A DNA stretch of 8,671 bases from Limnohabitans sp. Rim8. Lineage in GTDB: Bacteria; Pseudomonadota; Gammaproteobacteria; Burkholderiales; Burkholderiaceae_C. Positions 5,437 through 8,671 of the stretch are shown here, piece after piece; position 1 is the stretch's first letter; every line of letters begins with the position of its first letter. The DNA lies in assembly GCA_945877725.1 (NCBI GenBank), contig CAMDXR010000119.1, forward strand, positions 1 through 8,671. Direction: 5' to 3'. The notes under the pieces are model-generated. The model saw only the letters and a program-made list of their open reading frames with translations. It was not told where the DNA came from and did no database searches. Both the position numbers and the translations under genes were made by a program.

Positions 5437-6786
5437 TCAACGGCGTCTTTCATCGGCCGCACCACTCCAGCGCCCCTGGCCTTGCGCACAGTCCAGATAG
5501 GCAGACATCAATTGCGTCGGGTCATGTAACAAGCGGTCTTTCCAATCCCCCAGATGAACTTGGCCTTCGACCAAGCCACGCATCACACCCACATGATCGG
5601 TCCAGCCCACGCTGTTGCAACCCACCATCACATCGTCCTTGAATTGCAGACTCAGGTGACGCCCTGCGGCTTGGTCGGTGAGCACGGCCGTTTGGCCGCC
5701 AGATACACCTTCCCAAAGGCCAAAACTGGTAGAAATCAGGCCCAAAGTATCGAGCACGTTGATTTGCGTCACGCCTTTCAAGCTGGTCTTTTGCCCCACC
5801 ATGTTCAGGGCTGCCACCCTTGCTTGCTCTGCCGCATTAGGCTGGATGGCACTGACAATGGTTTTGCCACTGACCAGGTCTAGGGCTTCGGCGCAATCTC
5901 CGGCGGCGTAGATACCCGGCACATTGGTTTGCAAATGTTCATCGGTCAGCACGCCTTGCAAACAAGTGATGCCGCTGCCCTCCAAAAAGCCAATGGCAGG
6001 GCGCACGCCTGTGGCACTGATGACAAGGTCGGCCTCAACGGTCTGCCCATTGGACAAACGGACCTGGAGTGCACCCTCGGATTTTTCTGAAACCAAACCC
6101 ACGGCTGCAGCCAGTTTGCCAAGCAAGCCTTTTTCAGCGCCTGACTGAGACGCTGAACTGATCGCTTCAACCCGGGTTCCTGTAAACACCTGCACCCCTT
6201 TGGCTTGGCACCAGTCGCGGATCATGCCGCCAGCCACTGGGCCCATCATGCGGGGCACCATGCGGTCCCCCATTTCGACCACGCTCAGCTTGACCCCTCG
6301 AGCAGCCAATGCCTCCATGATGATGCAGCCAATGAAACCCGCGCCCATTTGCAAAACCCTCGCACCCGGCTTCGCCAGTGCCTGAATGGCTCGGGCATCT
6401 TCCAGCGTCCAGCAAGGGTGTACGCCGGGCAGGTCGATGCCTTCAATGGGCGGGCGTACCGGGTGTGAGCCCGTCGCGATCAGTAATTTGTCAAAACTGA
6501 TAGAACCGCCATCGTCCAATTGCAGCGTCTTGCCTGCCGCATCCACACGCGTGACTTTGGATTTGACTTGCTTAATGCGCAGATCGTCAAAATGCGAGGC
6601 ACTTTTACGCAAGTAAGTGCCACTTTCGTCGATATTGCCGATCAGCAGATAAGGAATCGCCATGCGCGAATAAGGCGCATCGGGTTCGTCCCCGATCAGG
6701 GTAATGACATCGGCAGGGGCATTTTTGCGGATGGTTTCAGCGGCGATGACGCCGGCAGGGCCTGCGCCCAAAATGACGTGGTGCAT
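5437..6786 (-). CDS. FAD/NAD(P)-dependent oxidoreductase, AorC-like electron-transfer subunit
   Basis: A 449-residue pyridine-nucleotide-disulfide-oxidoreductase-fold protein. The N-terminal FAD dinucleotide site is VILGAGPAGVIAAE (4-17). A second dinucleotide site for NAD(P), VLQMGAGFIGCIIMEAL (144-160), is followed by Glu171 at the end of the next strand (VVEMGDR). ATGVRP (258-263) and GIYAAGDCAEA (291-301) are the conserved FAD-contact segments. There is no CxxxxC redox pair in the first domain, so it is not a disulfide reductase; the NADH oxidase/ferredoxin reductase branch fits. Next to a tungsten aldehyde oxidoreductase it is best read as the FAD subunit linking the enzyme to NAD+, as AorC does in Aromatoleum. 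The start is ATG 6784-6786, with GGAG 6 nt upstream. Residues about 211-238 look like a lineage-specific insertion. It lies 113 bp downstream of the large subunit gene. Confidence 0.88.
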   Translation of the reverse strand: MHHVILGAGPAGVIAAETIRKNAPADVITLIGDEPDAPYSRMAIPYLLIGNIDESGTYLRKSASHFDDLRIKQVKSKVTRVDAAGKTLQLDDGGSISFDKLLIATGSHPVRPPIEGIDLPGVHPCWTLEDARAIQALAKPGARVLQMGAGFIGCIIMEALAARGVKLSVVEMGDRMVPRMMGPVAGGMIRDWCQAKGVQVFTGTRVEAISSASQSGAEKGLLGKLAAAVGLVSEKSEGALQVRLSNGQTVEADLVISATGVRPAIGFLEGSGITCLQGVLTDEHLQTNVPGIYAAGDCAEALDLVSGKTIVSAIQPNAAEQARVAALNMVGQKTSLKGVTQINVLDTLGLISTSFGLWEGVSGGQTAVLTDQAAGRHLSLQFKDDVMVGCNSVGWTDHVGVMRGLVEGQVHLGDWKDRLLHDPTQLMSAYLDCAQGQGRWSGAADERRR

Positions 6787-6804
6787 GTTGTTCTCCAAAA
6801 GCAG

Positions 6805-6828
6805 GCAGCGGCCACTGAAGGCCGCTGC
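6805..6828 (-). terminator. GC-rich hairpin between AorB-like and AorC-like genes, attenuator-like
   Basis: GCAGCGGCC pairs perfectly with GGCCGCTGC (9 bp, nearly all G/C) around a 6-nt loop. In the leftward transcript it is followed by CTGCTTTTGGAG, so a short T-run abuts the ribosome binding site of the next gene. It sits 71 bp after the large-subunit stop. It resembles a leaky intrinsic terminator or a 3'-end stabiliser that would reduce output of the downstream genes relative to the large subunit. No downstream promoter is apparent. Confidence 0.5.
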
Positions 6829-6899
6829 ACATTTCAATCAATCCTCAAAGCCCTGCAGACCCGCCGAAATGGTGTTCCGCAAGGCACGAGGCTTGGCAA

Positions 6900-8671
6900 T
6901 CAAAGACCCAGACGCGCCTTGGTCTCTGCGGTTGGACGACCTTCGGTGTCCCAGCCGCGAGCGGCATAGTACTTGGGCAACATTTCGGGCAGCATGCTGA
7001 CCTTGCCTTTGGACGGGCCGGTTTTGGCGGCTTCGGTCAACAAGCGCTTGGGCAGGTTGTCATCGGCCTTGGTAAAACCAGCGGCGTTGTTGAACTCGCG
7101 TTCCATGTTCCAGATGCGCTCGCCAATTTTTTCGAGCTCTTCGGTGGTGTATTCGTCATCACATGCCGCTTGCAGTTGCGGTGCCAGATCGGCCACGCCC
7201 CAAGCAAAGGTGGTGAAAACGCACAAGCCAGACGAGTCGAAAGCGGCTGTAGCATCTTGGAAAGCCTTGACCAACTCAGGCTTGCCTTCGTGTTCAAGCG
7301 GATCGGTTTTGACAGGAATGCCCAGCACTTCAGAAGCAATGGTGTAACCGCGCAAGTGGCAGGCACCCCGGTTGCTGGTGGCGTAAGCCAAGCCAATACC
7401 TTGGATCGAGCGGCCATCGTAGGCGGGAAACTCTTGGCCCTTGACGCTCATGGACAAGTCGGGGTGACCATACTTGGCGGTCAAACGCTTGGAGCCTTGG
7501 CCAATTTCAACGCCGAAGCCTTCGCCCTTGGCCGTGATTTCAGCAAAGTGCGCCAAGGCCTGGGCTGAACCAAATTTGGCGTCAATGCCCAACTGCTCTT
7601 GCGTCAGAACTCCCATTTCATAGAGTTCCATGACCGCACCCACGGTGGCTCCAAAGCTGATCGGGTCAAAGCCTTCCTCGTTGCAGAGCAGGTTGGCATA
7701 TTGCAATGCCTCGAGGTCTTTGACCCCATTGGCTGCACCCAACGCCCAAGCGGCTTCGTATTCCAGGCCGCCGTTGGCTCCCCAATACTGGGGCTTGTTT
7801 TGCACCGTAAAGTGGCCTTCGTCCATGCGACTGATACGGCCGCAAGCGATGGTGCAACCAAAGCAGGCCTGGTTGGTGACCAAGTGCTTTTTGCCATCGG
7901 TTTCGCGCGGTGTGGCCATGGCTTCCGCAGAAATGTCTTTGGCCCCTTCAAACTGAACATCGCGGTGGTTGCGTGTAGGCAAGGCCCCCATCTCGTTGAT
8001 CACGTTCATCAACACCTGAGTGCCATAGGCGGGAAGCCCCTGACCCGTGACGGCGTTGTCGGCCAAAATTTTCTTTTTCTCGAAGGTCACCTTCATGAAG
8101 GCCTTAGGGTCGCGGATATTGCCCACACCCTTGGTGCCGCGAACGGCAATGGCCTTGAGGTTTTTGCTGCCCATGACCGCACCCACACCGGAGCGACCGG
8201 CGGCACGGTGCAGGTCGTTCACCACAGCAGCGTACAAAACCTTGTTTTCACCGGCTTTACCGATACTGGAGACACGCAACAACGGGTCTTGCAGGCTGGA
8301 CTTGAGGACCTCTTCGGTCTTCCAGACACTTTGCCCCCACAAGTGGGAAGCGTCGCGCAACTCGGCCTCGTCATCGTTGATGTACAAGTAAACCGGCTTG
8401 GCCGATGCACCCTCAAAGATGATCATGTCCCAGCCGGCCATTTTCAGCTCGGCACCCCAGTAACCACCCGAGTTGGAGCAAGCAATGGCGCCGGTGAGCG
8501 GCCCTTTGGTGATCACGGTATAACGGCCACCGGTGGAGGCCATGGTGCCGGTCAGCGGGCCTGTGGCCCAAATGATTTTGTTGTCAGCTGACAAGGGGTC
8601 AACTTTGGGGTCAACCTCGCTGATCAGGTATTTACTGCCCAGACCGCGTGAACCGATGTAGGCACGCGCCC
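6900..8671 (-). CDS. Tungsten-containing aldehyde:ferredoxin oxidoreductase large subunit (AorB-like), N-terminus cut by window edge
   Basis: 589 complete codons are visible; about 20-25 N-terminal residues lie beyond the right edge. Numbering from the first complete codon at 8667-8669, the chain enters at ARAYIGSRGLGSKYL and EVDPKVDPLSADNK, the usual AOR N-domain. It continues with TGPLTGTMASTGGRYTV (36-52) and HRAAGRSGVGAVMGSKNLKA (154-173), the pterin-binding region. Three cysteines of the [4Fe-4S] cluster are in NQACFGCTIACGR (269, 272, 276; C-x2-C-x3-C), with the fourth in DSSGLCVF (483). GGLEYE (300-305) and ATSNRGACHLRGY (430-442, His438) match the family's catalytic Glu and His regions. 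The enzyme interconverts aldehydes and carboxylic acids using a tungsto-bispterin. All key residues are present, so it looks active. Neighbouring AorC-like and MoaD-like genes indicate an NAD-linked, mesophilic AOR; the expected polyferredoxin subunit is not in the window. The aldehyde substrate is unknown. Confidence 0.95.
   Translation of the reverse strand, partial: ARAYIGSRGLGSKYLISEVDPKVDPLSADNKIIWATGPLTGTMASTGGRYTVITKGPLTGAIACSNSGGYWGAELKMAGWDMIIFEGASAKPVYLYINDDEAELRDASHLWGQSVWKTEEVLKSSLQDPLLRVSSIGKAGENKVLYAAVVNDLHRAAGRSGVGAVMGSKNLKAIAVRGTKGVGNIRDPKAFMKVTFEKKKILADNAVTGQGLPAYGTQVLMNVINEMGALPTRNHRDVQFEGAKDISAEAMATPRETDGKKHLVTNQACFGCTIACGRISRMDEGHFTVQNKPQYWGANGGLEYEAAWALGAANGVKDLEALQYANLLCNEEGFDPISFGATVGAVMELYEMGVLTQEQLGIDAKFGSAQALAHFAEITAKGEGFGVEIGQGSKRLTAKYGHPDLSMSVKGQEFPAYDGRSIQGIGLAYATSNRGACHLRGYTIASEVLGIPVKTDPLEHEGKPELVKAFQDATAAFDSSGLCVFTTFAWGVADLAPQLQAACDDEYTTEELEKIGERIWNMEREFNNAAGFTKADDNLPKRLLTEAAKTGPSKGKVSMLPEMLPKYYAARGWDTEGRPTAETKARLGL

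Noticed and set aside
7599..8591. Long + strand open frame (330 codons) opposite the AOR gene
   Set aside because: It is antisense to a clearly conserved enzyme with all its motifs; the frame stays open because of codon bias. Its translation shows no recognisable domain.

Overview
The window reads as a chromosomal segment of a betaproteobacterium, most likely Burkholderiales and probably Comamonadaceae-like. The moderately GC-rich coding sequence, the RdgC and CrcB types, the winged-helix regulator family at the left edge and the TRAP transporter style all fit that group. This is judged from recalled protein families, not from a search. Coding density is high and I see no RNA gene, insertion sequence, CRISPR array or other mobile element.

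Left part (1-3356). A winged-helix/MarR-like regulator, cut by the window edge, is read leftward. Facing away from it is a complete tripartite TRAP transporter operon: periplasmic solute-binding protein (DctP type), small permease (DctQ type) and large permease (DctM type). The divergent gap holds a 13-bp palindrome lying on a TTGACA box, a plausible operator/promoter. A hairpin follows the large permease gene. The transported carboxylate cannot be read from the sequence.

Middle part (3357-4791). rdgC, encoding a nucleoid/recombination-associated DNA-binding protein with a GTG start, is followed after 34 bp by crcB, a Fluc-type fluoride channel. No fluoride riboswitch is visible.

Right part (4823-8671, all leftward). 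This looks like the distal part of a tungsten aldehyde oxidoreductase operon. In transcription order it holds the large tungstopterin/[4Fe-4S] subunit (AorB-like, cut at its N-terminus by the window edge), an FAD/NAD(P) oxidoreductase (AorC-like), a MoaD/ThiS-family sulfur carrier ending in GG, and a 99-residue protein I cannot assign that ends in GGG. The arrangement resembles the NAD-linked AorABC enzyme described from Aromatoleum aromaticum. The expected small polyferredoxin subunit (AorA) would have to lie beyond the right edge. Inferred division of labour: AorB-like oxidises aldehydes (or reduces acids), electrons pass through Fe-S clusters to the FAD subunit and NAD+, and the MoaD-like protein supplies sulfur for the metal-binding pterin. 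The small orphan protein is the least explained element. Two hairpins, one before the FAD subunit gene and one before the MoaD gene, may tune the relative output of this operon.
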